64,000 nt of DNA, from assembly GCA_963555705.1 (NCBI GenBank), contig OY743171.1, positions 18,351,352-18,415,351 of the forward strand, given 5' to 3'. Of the stretch, positions 37,732 to 50,756 are shown piece after piece; the first letter of the stretch is position 1, and every line of letters begins with the position of its first letter. Position numbers and translations under genes: made by a program. A model generated the notes under the pieces. It was not told where the DNA came from. It saw nothing but the letters and a program-made list of their open reading frames with translations, and did not search any database. This DNA comes from Ligustrum vulgare. Taxonomy: Eukaryota; Streptophyta; Magnoliopsida; Lamiales; Oleaceae.

Positions 37732-38685
37732 TCATTTCCAGCATCTGCAGTTCAAAAGGAGTAGGATTAGGGGGCTGTTGTGGCGCTTCCCGTGCTGCGG
37801 GCTCCTGGCGCCTCGATCGTCATCGGATTCCCCTGAATCATCGTCCCCGCGACCCCGCTTCGCGATGATCTTCCTGCGAGCATTTTCCAAACTCGCCTTC
37901 GTGAGGCAATTCCCATGCCCCAAAGTGTCGTCACTCACTGCAGCGGGAACTCGTTGAGCCCGGCATAAGGCGGTAATCAAACATGGGAAAGGCATGCCTC
38001 GCTTCTGTGGCATCAAGCTGGCGTAGGTGGATATCGTATCATAGATGTGCTGTCCCAAGTCAAATTTGATTCCCTTGGTGATGGCATAGTAGACTCGGAG
38101 GTAGCGAATAGACACCGTATTGAGGCTACTGGATGGGAATAGACTCCCCGACCCCCACTGATGCAGGTACCAGGCATCCCTCTGTAGATCCCGATTCTTG
38201 TAGTGCGGATGAATGACATTCAGGGAGTCATGGAGTTTAGGTTTCAAAGCCCAACGGAGCACCTCCTGGTCCGGGAAGAAAACACCTGAATTGGATGACA
38301 TAGGAACGGCGCCAGTGCTATTTAACCCCAAATAGTTTTCCACCACTTCCTTATCAAACTTGATTCTTTTCCCTGCTATCCTGGTGTGGTGATAATCAAG
38401 GGATCCCTCGTCACCAATTTCTTTGTTGAATTGGGTGTAGAATTTGAATACTAACGGGGGATTCCCAAAAGGGAGAGCACTCGCGAATTTCACCCAACCG
38501 AACTCTACGAAGCAGGCCCAAAACTATCGAGGAGCAATGACTATGTCAGCGCTCCGTCATTCTTGAAAATCATCCGGGAGGAAGAGCCGTTCCTTAATGC
38601 ACAACTTAGATTGACTCTTCTCCTGGCGGGGCTCAGATGAGGATTCCTCCGCCACTTGCTTCCCTTTCTTTGTCGGTGGAGCCAT
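37732..38685 (-). pseudogene. Athila 3' ORF (putative plant transposon protein)
   Basis: Starts at M-A-P-P-T-K-K (38685), a basic and serine-rich start usual for this ORF. The main domain covers about 38493-37840, with N-Y-L-G-L, W-A-L-K-P, W-Y-L-H-Q-W-G and the S-I-R-Y-L-R-V-Y-Y-A-I region. Two in-frame stops, TGA at 38559-38557 and TAG at 38526-38524, separate the N-terminus from the domain. The ORF lies downstream of pol, where Athila elements carry an env-like or accessory gene; its function is not known. Confidence 0.7.
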
Positions 38686-39519
38686 GAAAATCCTGTAGAT
38701 AAAGGAATGAATTAGTCGAGCGGGAGAATAATTTAAAAGAAAATGTGCGCAAGTAAGTAGTGCGTGATGGTTAAATAATGGCATAAGCTCAAGGTTTCGA
38801 ACATGTTTTCTTAGATGGCACAATTCAAATGCAAGGGGAGTGCGAGGTCCGTCAAATCCATGTGACAATTCCCATTATGAGAAACCAAAACAAAGAAGTA
38901 GAGTCACAACCTAGGCTAATGTGGAGTCAAAAATTGGAGCCGAGAACCTAATTAACCATTAAGATATATATAGAGCAATGAGGAATTTGCATTTGACCCT
39001 ATGAATGCATCAAGTTCAAACTCCAATCTTTCCCTTCAAATGAACTCCTATCATGACATCAAGACACTTATACTAGCAAAATAGGGAGATTGGAGTCGAA
39101 GTTTTAAGGAAACAAACACCCCATAGTCTCCTAGACATTTTATCGAACACGTGGAGTGCGACTAGGTAACGATGCCATGGTAGGGAAATAAATAAAATCC
39201 AAGTGCCCCAAATCACAAACACATAATCATCAATGCATATTCAATCATTAGAAAGGAAATTTCGAGAACCCAATGTAAAATGAAACAAAACTCACGCCAA
39301 AAAGAGGAAAGGGGGAGGAAAGGCAAACCGTTCAAACCCGGTGGAGAGGACTTGGCATGATGGATGATTGCAATGAGACTTCCTAGTGAACGAAAATATG
39401 GTGTGGATTGGAAGAATATGCGTGAGAGAGTTGTGGGTGAATGGCGGAGAAGAAAGGAAGAGTGAGCGATTATGCGTGAAGGTAGCCGTTTAAAAGTTTG
39501 AAATAGGGCAGACTTACGA

Positions 39520-39660
39520 CCGTAAGTAACATTCTGAAAAAAAATTCAAAGATACAATTACGGCCGTAAAAATGTAATCACGGCCGTAATAAGGCCTCTG
39601 GATAAAAACGCTGGGATTGAGTTACGGCCGTAAAAGGTCAACTTACGGCCGTAACAAGGC
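39520..39660. repeat. TTACGGCCGTAA palindromes in the internal region
   Basis: Five copies or near copies of the 12-bp palindrome occur in about 140 bp. The same palindrome is clustered in both LTRs. Confidence 0.85.
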
Positions 39661-39833
39661 CACTGATTTTTTTTTTTTTTAATAGGTGAATGAAATGACG
39701 AGACAAACTAAAATTAACCAAAAATGAAAATACGAAAATAAAGAGTCGAGGAGATAAAGAAACTCCCCTCTCGGGTTGCCTCCCGAGCAGCGCCGCTGTT
39801 TACTATCGTTGGCTCGACTAAGTCCGTGCGGGA

Positions 39834-41130
39834 CTACTGCCCTTTGTTGGTGTTTTCCAGTGCAATCACCTCCAAGTTTTCAGTTTGGAATCCCTCATAA
39901 TACGGCTTGAGACTGTGCCCATTGACCTTGAACTGTTTATCCGTACGCAAGCTCCTAATGTCGACTGCACCATGGGGAGATACATTAGTAACAACAAAAG
40001 GACCTACCCAACGAGAGCGAAGCTTACTTGGGTGCAGTTTGAGCCGGGATTGAAACAGTAGCACCTTCTGGCCCTCACAGAAACTCTTCCGAGATATGCG
40101 TTGATCATGGAATGCTTTAGTTCGATCTTTATAGATCATTGCATTCTCGTAAGCCTCATTCCGTATTTCATCCAATTCCTACAATTGAAGCTTCCTATGG
40201 TCTCCTACTGCTCCCCAATCCATATTACATTGCTTGATGGCCCAATAAGCTTTATGCTCGAGTTCCACCGGTAGGTGGCATGGCTTTCCAAATACCAATC
40301 GGTATGGAGACATACCAATTGGCGTCTTGTAAGCGGTTCGGTAGGCCCATAAAGCATCATCGAGTGGAATGCTCCAATCCTTCCGGTCTGGTCAAATTGT
40401 TTTTTCTAGAATGGACTTCACTTTCCTATTGGAGATTTCTGCCTGCCCGCTAGTTTAGGGGTGGTATGCGGTGGAAACCCGGTGCATCACTCCATATTTT
40501 TTTAACAAGGCTTCGATGGTTCGGTTGCAAAAGTGTGTTCCTCTGTCATTGATCATTGCTCGGGGTATTCCAAACCTACTAAAAATGTTAGCTTTTACAA
40601 AATCTGCAACAACCTTAGCGTCATTAGTACGGGTAGCCTTTGCCTCTACCCATTTCGAAACATAATCAACAGCGAGAAGAATATAATTACAACCAAACGA
40701 CGGGGGAAAGGGTCCCATGAAATCGATGCCCCAAATGTCAAAAATCTCACATACAATAATGGGGTTTTGAGGCATTTGATCTCGTTGGGATAAGTTACCT
40801 GTTCTTTGGCAATTATCGCAAGACTTACAAAAAATGTAAGCATCCTTGAAAAGGGTCGGCCAAAAGAACCCGCTTTCCAATACTTTTTGTGCTGTCCTTC
40901 TAGGTCTAAAATGGCCACCACATGCGTATGAATGGCAAAAGGTAAGGATTGATTGGTGTTCTGATTCCGGCACGCACCTTCTGATGATTTGATCGGGGCA
41001 CCTTTTCCACAGGTACGGGTCATCCCAAATGTAATATTTAGCATCACTTCTCATCTTATGCTTTTGTGCATGCGAAAAACCAGTAGGAATTAGTTTAGAA
41101 GTTATGTAATTTACCAAGTCAGCATACTTG
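39834..41130 (-). pseudogene. Athila integrase, broken
   Basis: Continues from the gag-pol frame after a one-base frameshift in the C-run near 41132. An HHCC zinc region (H-S-Y-A-C-G-G-H ... C-K-S-C-D-N-C) is followed by the first two catalytic aspartates (G-I-D-F-M-G-P and I-N-D-R-G-T). Stops follow: TAA at 40457-40455, TGA near 40391 and TAG near 40178. The C-terminal part, with W-V-G-P-F-V-V, is readable to 39834. Confidence 0.88.
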
Positions 41131-44100
41131 GGGGATTTGCTTTGATAGCAAATAAACCCTCATCTGGGAAGGTTTCACGCAGAGGTAGGTCGTCTTCGGG
41201 CTTCACTACTCGGCTAAGATGGTCGGCAACTACATTTTCGGACCCCGCCTTATCCTTGATCTCCAAGTCAAATTCTTGTAGTAAAAGTATCCAGCGGATG
41301 ATTCTTGGTTTTACATCTTTTTTTACAAACAAGTGTTGTAATGCTGCATGATCTGTAAAAATAATCACTTTAGAACCCAATAAATAAGGACGAAATTTTT
41401 CTAAAGCAAATACCACAGATAGAAGTTCCTTTTCAGTGGTAGTATAGTTGGCTTGGGCCTGATTTAGGGTTCGGGAGGCACAGTAAATCACATGGGCCGC
41501 TCTCCCAACCCGTTGCCCTAGGACTGCTCCCACTGCATAGTCACTGGCATCACACATTATTTCGAATGGAAGATCCCAGTTTGGTGGTTGAATGATCGAG
41601 GGTGTAGTCAGTCGCTCCTTTAGTTGGTCAAAGGCCTTCTTGCACAGCTCGGTGAATTTAAATGGGACATCATTTTGCAACAAATTGCACAGTGGTGATG
41701 CAATTTTGGAATAGTCCTTGATGAACCTGCGATAGAAACCTGCATGCCCAAGAAAAGATCGTATATCCCGCACATTGGCAGGGTAAGGTAATGCAGATAT
41801 GAGGTCCACCTTAGCCTTATCAACTTCTATTCTCTTTTCCGACACTACATGACCTAACACAATTCCCTTATCTACCATAAAATGACATTTTTCCCAATTT
41901 AGGACTAAGTTAGTGTCAATGCATCGTTTCAAAATTAATGATAAATTATCCAAGCACACATCAAAAGAATCACCCCACACACTAAAATCATCCATGAATA
42001 CCTCTATAATTTGTCCTATGTATTCAGAAAAAATGCTCATCATACAACGTTGGAATATTGCGGGAGCATTACACAAGCCGAAGGGCATGCGTCTATATGC
42101 AAACGTGCCAAATGGACAAGTAAACGTGGTTTTCTCTTGATCTTCTGGAGTTATGGAAATTTGAAAATATCCTAAGAAACCATCTAAAAAACAATAATGG
42201 GAATGACCAACTAATTTTTCTAACATTTGATCCATGAAGGGAAGGGGAAAATGATCCTTTCGAGTGTCAGCGTTTACCTTCCTGTAGTCGATGCATACCC
42301 GATATCCAGTTTGGACCCTAGTTGGTACAAGTTCACCATCTTTGTTTTCTACCACCGTTACTCCGGATTTCTTTGGCACCACTTGGACTGGACTGATCCA
42401 CTTGTTGTCTGAGATTGGGTAAATCATCCCTACTCCTAGCAGCTTCAAAATTTCTTTCTTCACCACGTCCATCATTGCTGGATTTAGCCTCCGCTGGGCT
42501 TGTCTCGATGATTGAGCTCCTTCCTCAAGCAATATTCGACGCATGCAGATTGACGAGCTGATTCCCTTGATATCCGCGATGGCCCAACCAATCGCCTCCT
42601 TGTGCTCCCGAAGGACCCGAACCAGTTTGTCTTCTTCTAGCTTGGTGAGGTTGGATGAAACAATTACGGAAAGTGATTCTTCATCACCAAGAAATTCATA
42701 TTTCAGATGGTCGGGTAGAGATTTCATTTCCACCACTGGGGCTTGCAAAATAGAGGGTAGCAATTTGTTAGGATAGTCTGTCAGTTGAATTGTTTTTACG
42801 GCATACCTGCGTGGTGCGGGTCCCAGTGCAGTAATTCCATCCTGTAATTCCTTGCTTATACCCACGTCGCTGTCATCATCTTGCCTTAGCGACTCCACGA
42901 TAGCTGTTTCTAGCTCGTCCCTGCAATTTAACTTGAAAACTTTCTGCACTGCAGGAGTAATGTCATTAATAGAATAAGCAGCACACACATCATTTGGGTG
43001 TTTCATTGCATCGTAGATATTAAATTGCACTACCTCCCCATTGAATTCCATGGTCAACACCCCTTTTCTTACATCAATTATGGTTTGGGAGGTCCAAAAT
43101 AATGGTCTTCCTAACAATATATGGGTAGAATTAGGGGAGTGATCATCATTCATATCTAGTATGTAAAAGTCTGCCGGAAACACCAACCCCCCTACTTGCA
43201 CTAAAACGTCCTCAACTACCCCGTCTGGATATGCATTGGAACGGTCGGCTAGTTGGATGATAACATCTGTTTTAGTCATTTTTGTAAGATTTAATGCAAT
43301 GTAAGTGGATCTAGGCATTACTTTAATGGATGCTCCTAAGTCTATTAGTGCATGTTTTACCTTGGTGTTACCTATTCGACATGGCACAGTGAACATACAG
43401 GGATCCTTACCTTTTGGAGGCAATTTCCTTTGAAATAAGGCTGAAACGCTTTCCCCCATTCTTACCTTCTCGTTTCCCACCAGTTTCCGTTTGCTAGTGC
43501 ATAAATCCTTTAGAAATTTTGCATACCGGGGGACTTGCTTGATGGCCTCCAATAGTGGGATATTGGTTTCAACCTTTCTAAACATTTCCAACATCTCATT
43601 TTCCTTGCTCTCCTTGTTTGTCTTTGCTAATCTGCTAGGAAAAGGTGGAGTTGTTAACTTAACATTTAAATGGGAGTCAGTTTTTACCTGAAGGTTTTGC
43701 GAAGTGTCGTTTCTCTTCCCGACTCCTTCCTTTTCATCTTCCTCCATTTCAGGTGCAACCGGTTCCAATTGCTGACCCTCAACTTCCGTTCCACTCCGGA
43801 GAATTATGGCGCTCACATTTTTGGGATTCACCTCAGGCTGCGATGGTAGCTTCCCTCCAGATTGTGCCTCCAATCTATTTATGGCAGTGGCCATTTGGCT
43901 CATTTGATTTTCCAGGTTTTGAATGCTTGACTTGGTATCCTGTTGGAATTGCATCGTGTTAGTTGCCAACATCTTAACCATATCTTCAAGAGACATACCT
44001 GAATTTTGAGGTTTTTGTTGATATTGCCCCTGTGGTTGGAAAGTCCCTTGCTGCTGGAATTGTCCTTGTGGCTTGTTTGGGATAAAACCTGGGGGTTTGT

Positions 44101-45103
44101 TATTTCCGTAACTCAGGTTGGGGTGATCTCTCCACCCGGGGTTGTACGTGTTTGAATATGGCATGTATTGTTGCCTTTGGAAAGGGAAGCCTCCAGCAGT
44201 ATTTACCTGTTCATTGTTTTCTTCTTGCAATACCGGACACGTGTCCGTTGGATGTCCAAAGTTCGAACAGATTCCACAGGCTTTGGCTTGTTTATAATTC
44301 CCTACAACAAGTTGCTTAACGAGATTCGTCAGTTCATATAATTGACCTTCAATATTGGAACTACTTACCTCGTTTACTCGGCGGACTTGGGAATCCCTAC
44401 TCGAGTTGAATTGTTGAGTGTTTTCTGGTGTCTTGTCCATTAGCGCACCTCCGCTTGCGGCGTCTATCATACTTATGTCCATTGGTGCCAGACCTTCGTA
44501 GAAATACTGCACCAAGAGTTGCTCACTAATCTGATGATGGGGGCAGCTGGAGATGAGCTTTTTGAAATGCTCACAATACTCATATAATGTTTCATTGTTG
44601 TTTTGGCGCACCCCACATATCTCTTTTCTGATGGTACCAGCTCTCGATGCAGGGAAGTATTTTTCCAAGAAGAGCCTTTTCATGTCGTTCCAAGTAGTAA
44701 CTGTTCCCGACGGTAAACAATAGAGCCAGTCGGTGGCGGCATCCTTCAATGAGAATGGGAAGGCTCTCATTTTTATTTGTTCCTCGGTAATGCCCGTGGG
44801 CCTCATACTGTCGTAAACCACATGAAACTCTTTTAGGTGCCTATATGGATCTTCGTCGGGGTTCCCTCGAAAAGTTGGTAATAAGTGGATGAGCCCAGAT
44901 TTAAGCTCGAAAGTTTTTCCTTCCTCCACTGTTGGAAACGTAATGCACAAGGGCTGCTGAGCTACATCGGGGGTAGCCAGTTGTTTAAGAGTCCTGTTGT
45001 TAGCTGCCATTTGTCGTGCTGCTCTCCTTTGCTGTCGAAAAGTCCTCTCAATTTCTGGGTCAAGATCAAAAATTTCACAATTAGTTGACCGAGTTTTAAG
45101 CAT
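41111..45103 (-). CDS. Athila gag-protease-RT-RNase H polyprotein
   Basis: A single open frame of 1330 codons from M-L-K-T-R-S (45103). In order: gag capsid region with [10 protein letters not shown] and A-A-T-D-W-L-Y; a zinc knuckle [14 protein letters not shown]; an aspartic protease with A-L-I-D-L-G-A-S (D-L-G is usual in Athila); RT with V-C-I-D-Y-R-K-V-N and F-M-D-D; RNase H with M-C-D-A-S-D. The frame runs into a stop at 41111 because of a frameshift before integrase. The frame also extends upstream to 45367 into the LTR, but that part is not gag-like. Confidence 0.95.
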   Translation of the reverse strand: MLKTRSTNCEIFDLDPEIERTFRQQRRAARQMAANNRTLKQLATPDVAQQPLCITFPTVEEGKTFELKSGLIHLLPTFRGNPDEDPYRHLKEFHVVYDSMRPTGITEEQIKMRAFPFSLKDAATDWLYCLPSGTVTTWNDMKRLFLEKYFPASRAGTIRKEICGVRQNNNETLYEYCEHFKKLISSCPHHQISEQLLVQYFYEGLAPMDISMIDAASGGALMDKTPENTQQFNSSRDSQVRRVNEVSSSNIEGQLYELTNLVKQLVVGNYKQAKACGICSNFGHPTDTCPVLQEENNEQVNTAGGFPFQRQQYMPYSNTYNPGWRDHPNLSYGNNKPPGFIPNKPQGQFQQQGTFQPQGQYQQKPQNSGMSLEDMVKMLATNTMQFQQDTKSSIQNLENQMSQMATAINRLEAQSGGKLPSQPEVNPKNVSAIILRSGTEVEGQQLEPVAPEMEEDEKEGVGKRNDTSQNLQVKTDSHLNVKLTTPPFPSRLAKTNKESKENEMLEMFRKVETNIPLLEAIKQVPRYAKFLKDLCTSKRKLVGNEKVRMGESVSALFQRKLPPKGKDPCMFTVPCRIGNTKVKHALIDLGASIKVMPRSTYIALNLTKMTKTDVIIQLADRSNAYPDGVVEDVLVQVGGLVFPADFYILDMNDDHSPNSTHILLGRPLFWTSQTIIDVRKGVLTMEFNGEVVQFNIYDAMKHPNDVCAAYSINDITPAVQKVFKLNCRDELETAIVESLRQDDDSDVGISKELQDGITALGPAPRRYAVKTIQLTDYPNKLLPSILQAPVVEMKSLPDHLKYEFLGDEESLSVIVSSNLTKLEEDKLVRVLREHKEAIGWAIADIKGISSSICMRRILLEEGAQSSRQAQRRLNPAMMDVVKKEILKLLGVGMIYPISDNKWISPVQVVPKKSGVTVVENKDGELVPTRVQTGYRVCIDYRKVNADTRKDHFPLPFMDQMLEKLVGHSHYCFLDGFLGYFQISITPEDQEKTTFTCPFGTFAYRRMPFGLCNAPAIFQRCMMSIFSEYIGQIIEVFMDDFSVWGDSFDVCLDNLSLILKRCIDTNLVLNWEKCHFMVDKGIVLGHVVSEKRIEVDKAKVDLISALPYPANVRDIRSFLGHAGFYRRFIKDYSKIASPLCNLLQNDVPFKFTELCKKAFDQLKERLTTPSIIQPPNWDLPFEIMCDASDYAVGAVLGQRVGRAAHVIYCASRTLNQAQANYTTTEKELLSVVFALEKFRPYLLGSKVIIFTDHAALQHLFVKKDVKPRIIRWILLLQEFDLEIKDKAGSENVVADHLSRVVKPEDDLPLRETFPDEGLFAIKANPPSMLTW

Positions 45104-45249
45104 ATAAGCAAAGAAGTACAAATAATTATTATATGAATTTTTTATTTTTTTTTGAAAAATTATATAAATAAAGTGAAAATAAAATAAAGGTAAAATAAAT
45201 GCAGAAAAATAAAATTCTAATTGATTAAACACTAAATTGGTTAACCGTT

Positions 45250-45266
45250 CCCCGGCAATGGTGCCA
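45250..45266 (-). promoter_or_regulatory. tRNA-Asp-type primer-binding site
   Basis: TGGCACCATTGCCGGGG on the minus strand, six bases inside the 5' LTR. It matches the 3' end of plant tRNA-Asp except for two changes (TGGCGCCGTTGCCGGGG). Confidence 0.85.
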
Positions 45267-45272
45267 AAAATT

Positions 45273-46716
45273 TGATGCGTGCCGTTATGTACCAAAATAA
45301 TAAATAAATATCTTACTCGCAAATTATCAGATTTAATTGTAATAGCGGAAGTAAGAGTCGATCCCACAAGAAACGGGAACTAATTTAGTGCTGTGTCAAT
45401 CAGAATAGATGGGGGGTTTTTGAGTTCAAATATTGCAATTAACTTGAAAATAAAAGGAAAACGTAAATTAGATAGAATATAACTCAAGAATTGACAAATC
45501 CTAGTTCTCAGGTTCAGTTGTATTTTATCACAATGTTATCACCTTCCAAGTAACGCGAGTTCAATTTCCTCTTTGATTTATCACCCGTAAATAGTTAATA
45601 AGCTTTAACTATTCATATTCTCCCTTTATTGCATTTAATTAGAATAAGCTCTCTAATCAAACATTAGCCATTGAATAACCTAAAACAAGCTCTTTAGATT
45701 TAAGACAACAAATATATAATGGTTGAGAAGAATTAGGGTGAATTAGATTATCAATCACACAAGCTCGTGACAATTAACCTAGGTTGGAATTCTTTATGAA
45801 AATATTAAATTTCCACTTGCTACCACGATTTGAACAAAAAGACAATTACGGATCCAATCATTCAAAATAGCAAATCTCAGTACAACAAATTAAATGATAA
45901 GGCCTTAATCAAATGAATCAAATGCATTGATTGAATTAAAAACGCATAAGAATCCAACAAATCAAAGTAAAGAATGTAGAACTACGTTACTAGTTTGGAA
46001 AAGTGATAAATAAAGGAATTAAAATACAACGTCCCCTTTGAACTAGGTAGAGAACTTAGCCGCTTAAAGCAATGAAGAATTCTGGAATTTTCTTTCTTGA
46101 TTCACCTTCTCGAATTGCTTAATTCTTCTTCTAATTCTTCAAGCAAGCCGCTCCTCTTTCAACAATTATTTCACACTTTTTTCTGTCATGAAATTCCCTT
46201 TTTATAGCTTTAATTTTGTGCCCTAGCTTTGGGCTCAAGAAATCCCAAAATTATGGAAAGATTTAAAATATGGAAATTTTTGACTGGAAAGTTACGGCCG
46301 TGAGTTTTCCTTTACGGCCGTAACACGATTTTTGCATATTTTCCTTAAATTGAGGTTACGGCCGTGACATGTCCATTTACGGCCGTAATTGTGTTTCTGC
46401 CCATTTTTCACCACTGAAGGTTACGGCCATAAAGATATGTCTTACGGCCATAAACCCTTTTCTGGTGATTTTTTCTTGATTCAACAATCACTCTTACGGC
46501 CGTAACCCTTTTGCATTGCGGTCGTAAATATATTGCACCCAAGGTCCTCAAACTTCAATTTTACGTGCATTTTGGTCCTTTTTCCTTCTTTTCTTTTCCT
46601 TTATGATCATATACCACATAAAATATAAGATGCATTAATAATACTTAGATAGAATCACATTATTCCTAATTCAAGGATATAAGTGCATAAAATAAACATT
46701 AATAAAGCACTTATCA
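45273..46716 (-). repeat. Athila 5' LTR
   Basis: 1444 bp, TG...CA ends. Carries the palindrome cluster at about 46290-46530. Confidence 0.97.
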
Positions 46717-46721
46717 TCTAT
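46717..46721 (+). repeat. Target-site duplication TCTAT (right)
   Basis: Matches 34345-34349; viral reading resumes here with an acidic coat-protein tail. Confidence 0.95.
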
Positions 46722-47100
46722 ATAAGTGAAACAGATTCAGAAAGCAATGAATCAGAATCAGAATAGAGAAATAGAAAGAAATAAGAATATAGATAAACAA
46801 GAATATGAATGAATAGAAGGTTATGGATTAAAAGTAACTTTTGATAATAATAAGTTCAGGAAAATGCAAAAATTATCTTTAGATTTGAAAATAGGAAAAT
46901 GGAAAATATTAGATAGAATATGGAGAAGAGAAAGAATAGCAATAAATGAATATCATAAAATTGAAAGAGCAATAAATGTTAGAACTACTCAAGGAACACA
47001 CAAATTAAATCTTTTAACAAAAAATACAGTTACAGAATTATTGACAAAGATCAATAGAAAACAAAGTGAAAAGATCCAATATGTTTATTTAGCAGGTATC

Positions 47101-47105
47101 CAAAT
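47101..47105 (+). repeat. Target-site duplication CAAAT (left)
   Basis: Identical to 49794-49798. Confidence 0.95.
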
Positions 47106-47958
47106 TGTAATACCATTTCTTCGTTTTACGTGCGTTCTTGATTTCGCGTAATTTTTTTATATCGATGGCATTATGAATTATTTATTGTAATTATTATTGT
47201 CAAATGTTTAAATTATTTTGCAGTGGAAGAATTTGGACTCCGTCTCGATCGATGTGCTAATTAAAAAGTTTATAAATTGTTTACGTACAATTCTATGTCT
47301 ATTTTTTATTTTAATTGTTGAACTTGCCAATTTCTATTTTTATTAAATGGTAAGTCACCAAATTTGCATGAATGTGAAATTGGGGAAAGTTTAGTGACAA
47401 TTGAAGAGTAAAAATAAGTTATGGATTTACTTGTGCACGTGGAGAGAAATGAGGGACCAAATTGTAAATTACCAAAAGTTATATCAAAACCTAACCTAAA
47501 CCCTCATTCTCGCCATCCTCTCACCCAACTCTCTATGTCTCGACCTTCCTCTCGCTTCCATCTCTGTCGTCCTGCTCTCCTCCCCCCACATCTGACCGAT
47601 GAGCACCAACGCCGCAGCCACCACCGGTAAACGCCCCTACCCTCTTCCCACGCACGCACGCACTCACCTGCATACAACACACACTCGAAAACATGTTTAT
47701 AATAATGTGTGTATATCTATATATATTATAAATATATGTGAGTTTCAGATGTTGGGGAAGTATAAATCTGAATTTTAATTTCGGATTTTGGAAATGTAAG
47801 ATTTTATTTGTTAGTTAATTGTTGAGGTTAGGTTTTTGGCTTGAAATTTGATTTATTTTCAAATTTGGATAATGTATATGCATATATTTCAGATTTTTCA
47901 AATTTAAGAAATTAAATAACTATTTGTGGTTAAATGTGGAATTCATGAATTGGTAGAT

Positions 47959-48040
<82 letters not shown>

Positions 48041-49793
48041 AATGTATGTAATTTTTGGATTTTTAATGTTGTTTTAAATTGAATTTTTCAAATTAGGAAT
48101 TCAAGTGATGAGGTGGTTTTTAATTCAATTTTAGTGTATAGGTTTGACTTATAGTACTATTTTCAGACTTTCGAAATTTATGAAAATTGTAGTTTAATTA
48201 ACTGTTCGGGTAAAGCTGAATAAATTGTGATTTTTAAATTTACGAATAGTTAGAATACTAATTGGAATTGTCTTTGTGAAATTCAAGTTGTGATGAAGTT
48301 TCCATAGTTTTGACCTTTGTGTAAATTGATAAGTTAGATTTCAATTTTGGCATTTAAGTAAATCTCTTATTCTGAATGTAGTATAATCTGTAATTGACAT
48401 AGTTTAAGATTCCATTTGATTTGAATTGTAAGTCACATGGAAGTCTCATCCTCATTTAGGATTTTTAAATGTGAATTTTGAACTAAAAACATATTTTAAT
48501 AATGAATTGAATTAATTAGGAGAATTGGTATATTGACGTCACGGGCATCTGAGACTCTTCCACTTGCAAATCAAGATAACGGTAAATACTAAGGATGTCA
48601 GGTAAGTAAACTTCACCTTCTCTCAGCATAATTGAATGTTCAATGTGGAATTATTGTTTAATTGACATTCGTGTTAATTAACGAATTTTAATGCTTTTGA
48701 CTTACCATATACAAGTATGTGTATTTAAGGAAATGTTCAAGCATGCACGTTATCAGGTCATTACATCATTAAGCATGCATTGACATCGAAATGGGAAAGT
48801 CAAATGTTTTAATGAAAGGAATGTGTCAAAGTGCAAATTTTGTCAAAAGTTATGTATCCCAAGTTTTTTCAAGAAAGAATGGGTGTACTTCTATGTCTGA
48901 AAGATGCGAGTGGAAAATGGAGTGCGGGGACCGGCGTACCCGAATAAAATGAGCCGCTTTACGGTGAAATAAAGTGAATGACCGTTTTACAGTGGGAAAG
49001 TGAATGTTAAACCGCTTTGTGATGGAAATGTGAATGTTAATCTGGTTCCAAATAAGAATTGCCCACTGTTATCTGATTGACTAGAAGATATACCAAGTGA
49101 GCTCACGATGGAATGATGTAAAAGTTTTGAAATGTTAAGTGAAAGCTTGAAAAGTTTAAAAGTTTTGAAAGGTTAAAGTGAATGGGGATACATATTTCAA
49201 AGTTTAAAGCATTTCATGTCATAAGCATGCATCACTTGTACGAAGTTTCCTTACTGAGCTTTAGCTCACCCCAATCCCTCCCCAATATTTCAGGTGATGA
49301 AAGCTAGATGAGACGAGGAGAGCACTCGGTGACAAACTCAGGCTATACCTACCTTCAATCTTTGAAAATAAAGTTAAATTAGAATTTATTCAAATTTCTC
49401 ATTAATTATTCCTTAATTCATATATTATTGTTAATTGTTTGGTTGAAATTAGCTTTGAATAAGTATGGGTGTAGTATTAGGGGTTAAATTACCTCTTATT
49501 TCATTTGCTAAAGTTTATTTACTTGGAATTATATTGTTGAGGAGTTTGGGACTTATTGAAATGATTTTGATGATGTTTGGGATTGAATGAGTTGAGATGT
49601 GTACTTTAACATGGTTTTGATGTCTCTCTACAGGTTGGCTATGTCCAATTTATAGAGGAGGCTCTGTCGAAATTTTTGTAAAATTGTATAATAGAAAATG
49701 AAAATGTTGAGGTTTTAAATGATTTCTTTTCCGCATTTAAGTAAAGAAAAGTTAACACGCTTAGGTTTAAGATTTTGAACTTGAGGTGTTACA
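47106..49793 (+). mobile_element. Solo LTR, Ty3/gypsy (Tekay/Del-like)
   Basis: 2688 bp beginning TGTAATACC and ending GGTGTTACA, an inverted terminal pair typical of Tekay-type LTRs (TGTAACACC...), with perfect CAAAT duplications. There are no internal retrotransposon genes, so it arose by LTR-LTR recombination. A phrase 'gctttagctcacccc' near 49258 fits LTRs of this kind. It contains a long (AT)n tract. It lies inside the viral movement-protein gene. Confidence 0.92.
47967..48039. repeat. (AT)n microsatellite in the solo LTR
   Basis: More than 70 bases of alternating AT. Confidence 0.95.
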
Positions 49794-49798
49794 CAAAT
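49794..49798 (+). repeat. Target-site duplication CAAAT (right)
   Basis: Copy of 47101-47105; viral sequence resumes after it. Confidence 0.95.
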
Positions 49799-50756
49799 AA
49801 TGTTTAAATCCTTGTTTAGAGAATGGTTAGATTCACATTTGACTGTAAGTTTACAAGATGAAAGAATAATAAATTTAAAAGACAGTCATTTAGGAACAAT
49901 AGAAGGAAATCTAGCATATAAGAAACTAATATTTGCATGTTACCCAAAATATTGTTTATCATTGAAAGACATAGACTTTAATGAAGTTTTAGGACTACAT
50001 TTCAAATTACATAAAGATGATATAATGGAACCAGGAGATAAAATTATGACTATAGAATATAGAGCATTATACACATTTATTAATTCTAATTATGGAAACA
50101 TTTATTCTAAAAAACCATATATTGAAATTCATAAAAAATGCAAAGATTTTGGTAAAGCTGTGGAACCAGATAAATAGATAAGTTTAGTCCTAAGAAACTA
50201 TGAACTTACTATAACAAAAAATAAATCAGAAATTATAGAGTTAAGAGAATAAGAATATTCTAATAATAACATAACATTTGAAGATGACAGATTAATTAGA
50301 AGATCAACAAGTTTACCTAATAGAAAACAATTAGGAGAAACTAGTAATACAAGTGAAATAAAATTTCATAGAAATGCTGGAAATATGAAAATAGAAGGTG
50401 AATATTTCAATGGAAAAGAACATATAAAATGATCAAATATATTAATTGATACAGGAGCTAGTGAATGTCATATAGCTTCAAACAGGAATAAATGATTAAT
50501 ATCTCATAGAACCGATCTGTATAGATATATGAATTTTTATGGACAAATACATATAACTGAACTTGAAGTTAAAGTACCAATAAAAATAGGAGGAATAAAT
50601 CTCTTAGTACCATGTCATGTAGATAATAGTATGGTAAATCCTCATGTATTATTAGAAATGAGCTTCCTAGATGGATTAGAAGATTATAGTATAAAATGTG
50701 AAGGATTATATATAACCCATAATGGTCAAACTATACTATGTAGAAAAGCTGAATAA

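Larger units (their letters stand above)
34350..46716 (-). mobile_element. Athila-lineage Ty3/gypsy LTR retrotransposon
   Basis: A 12.4-kb complete element on the minus strand, inserted in the viral coat-protein gene. It has LTRs of 1423 and 1444 bp with TGATG...TTATCA ends, a tRNA-Asp-type primer site, a gag-pol ORF, a broken integrase, an extra 3' ORF and a polypurine tract. The size, the D-L-G protease motif, F-M-D-D in RT and the tRNA-Asp primer fit Athila. The LTRs differ by a scatter of substitutions (about two dozen by eye) and one 21-bp repeat unit, so the insertion is not very recent. The integrase damage makes it non-autonomous. Confidence 0.97.
46747..50756 (+). pseudogene. Caulimovirid movement-protein frame, broken, with a DTGA segment
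   Basis: Starts at ATG 46747, overlapping the coat-protein stop. A TGA at 46810-46812 and the 2.7-kb solo LTR (47106-49793) break it. The N-terminal part (46864-47105) and the continuation (49800-50177) carry 30K-type movement-protein features, including F-R-E-W-L-D-S and D-E-R-I-I-N-L. After a TAG at 50175-50177 the same frame goes on, with further stops, through L-I-D-T-G-A-S (50448 onward) to TAA at 50754-50756. That last part looks like a retropepsin-like domain appended to the movement protein. Confidence 0.7.

Noticed and set aside
47421..47630. 69-codon frame within the solo LTR
   Set aside because: Lies in the LTR with no family match; such frames occur by chance in its CT-rich part.
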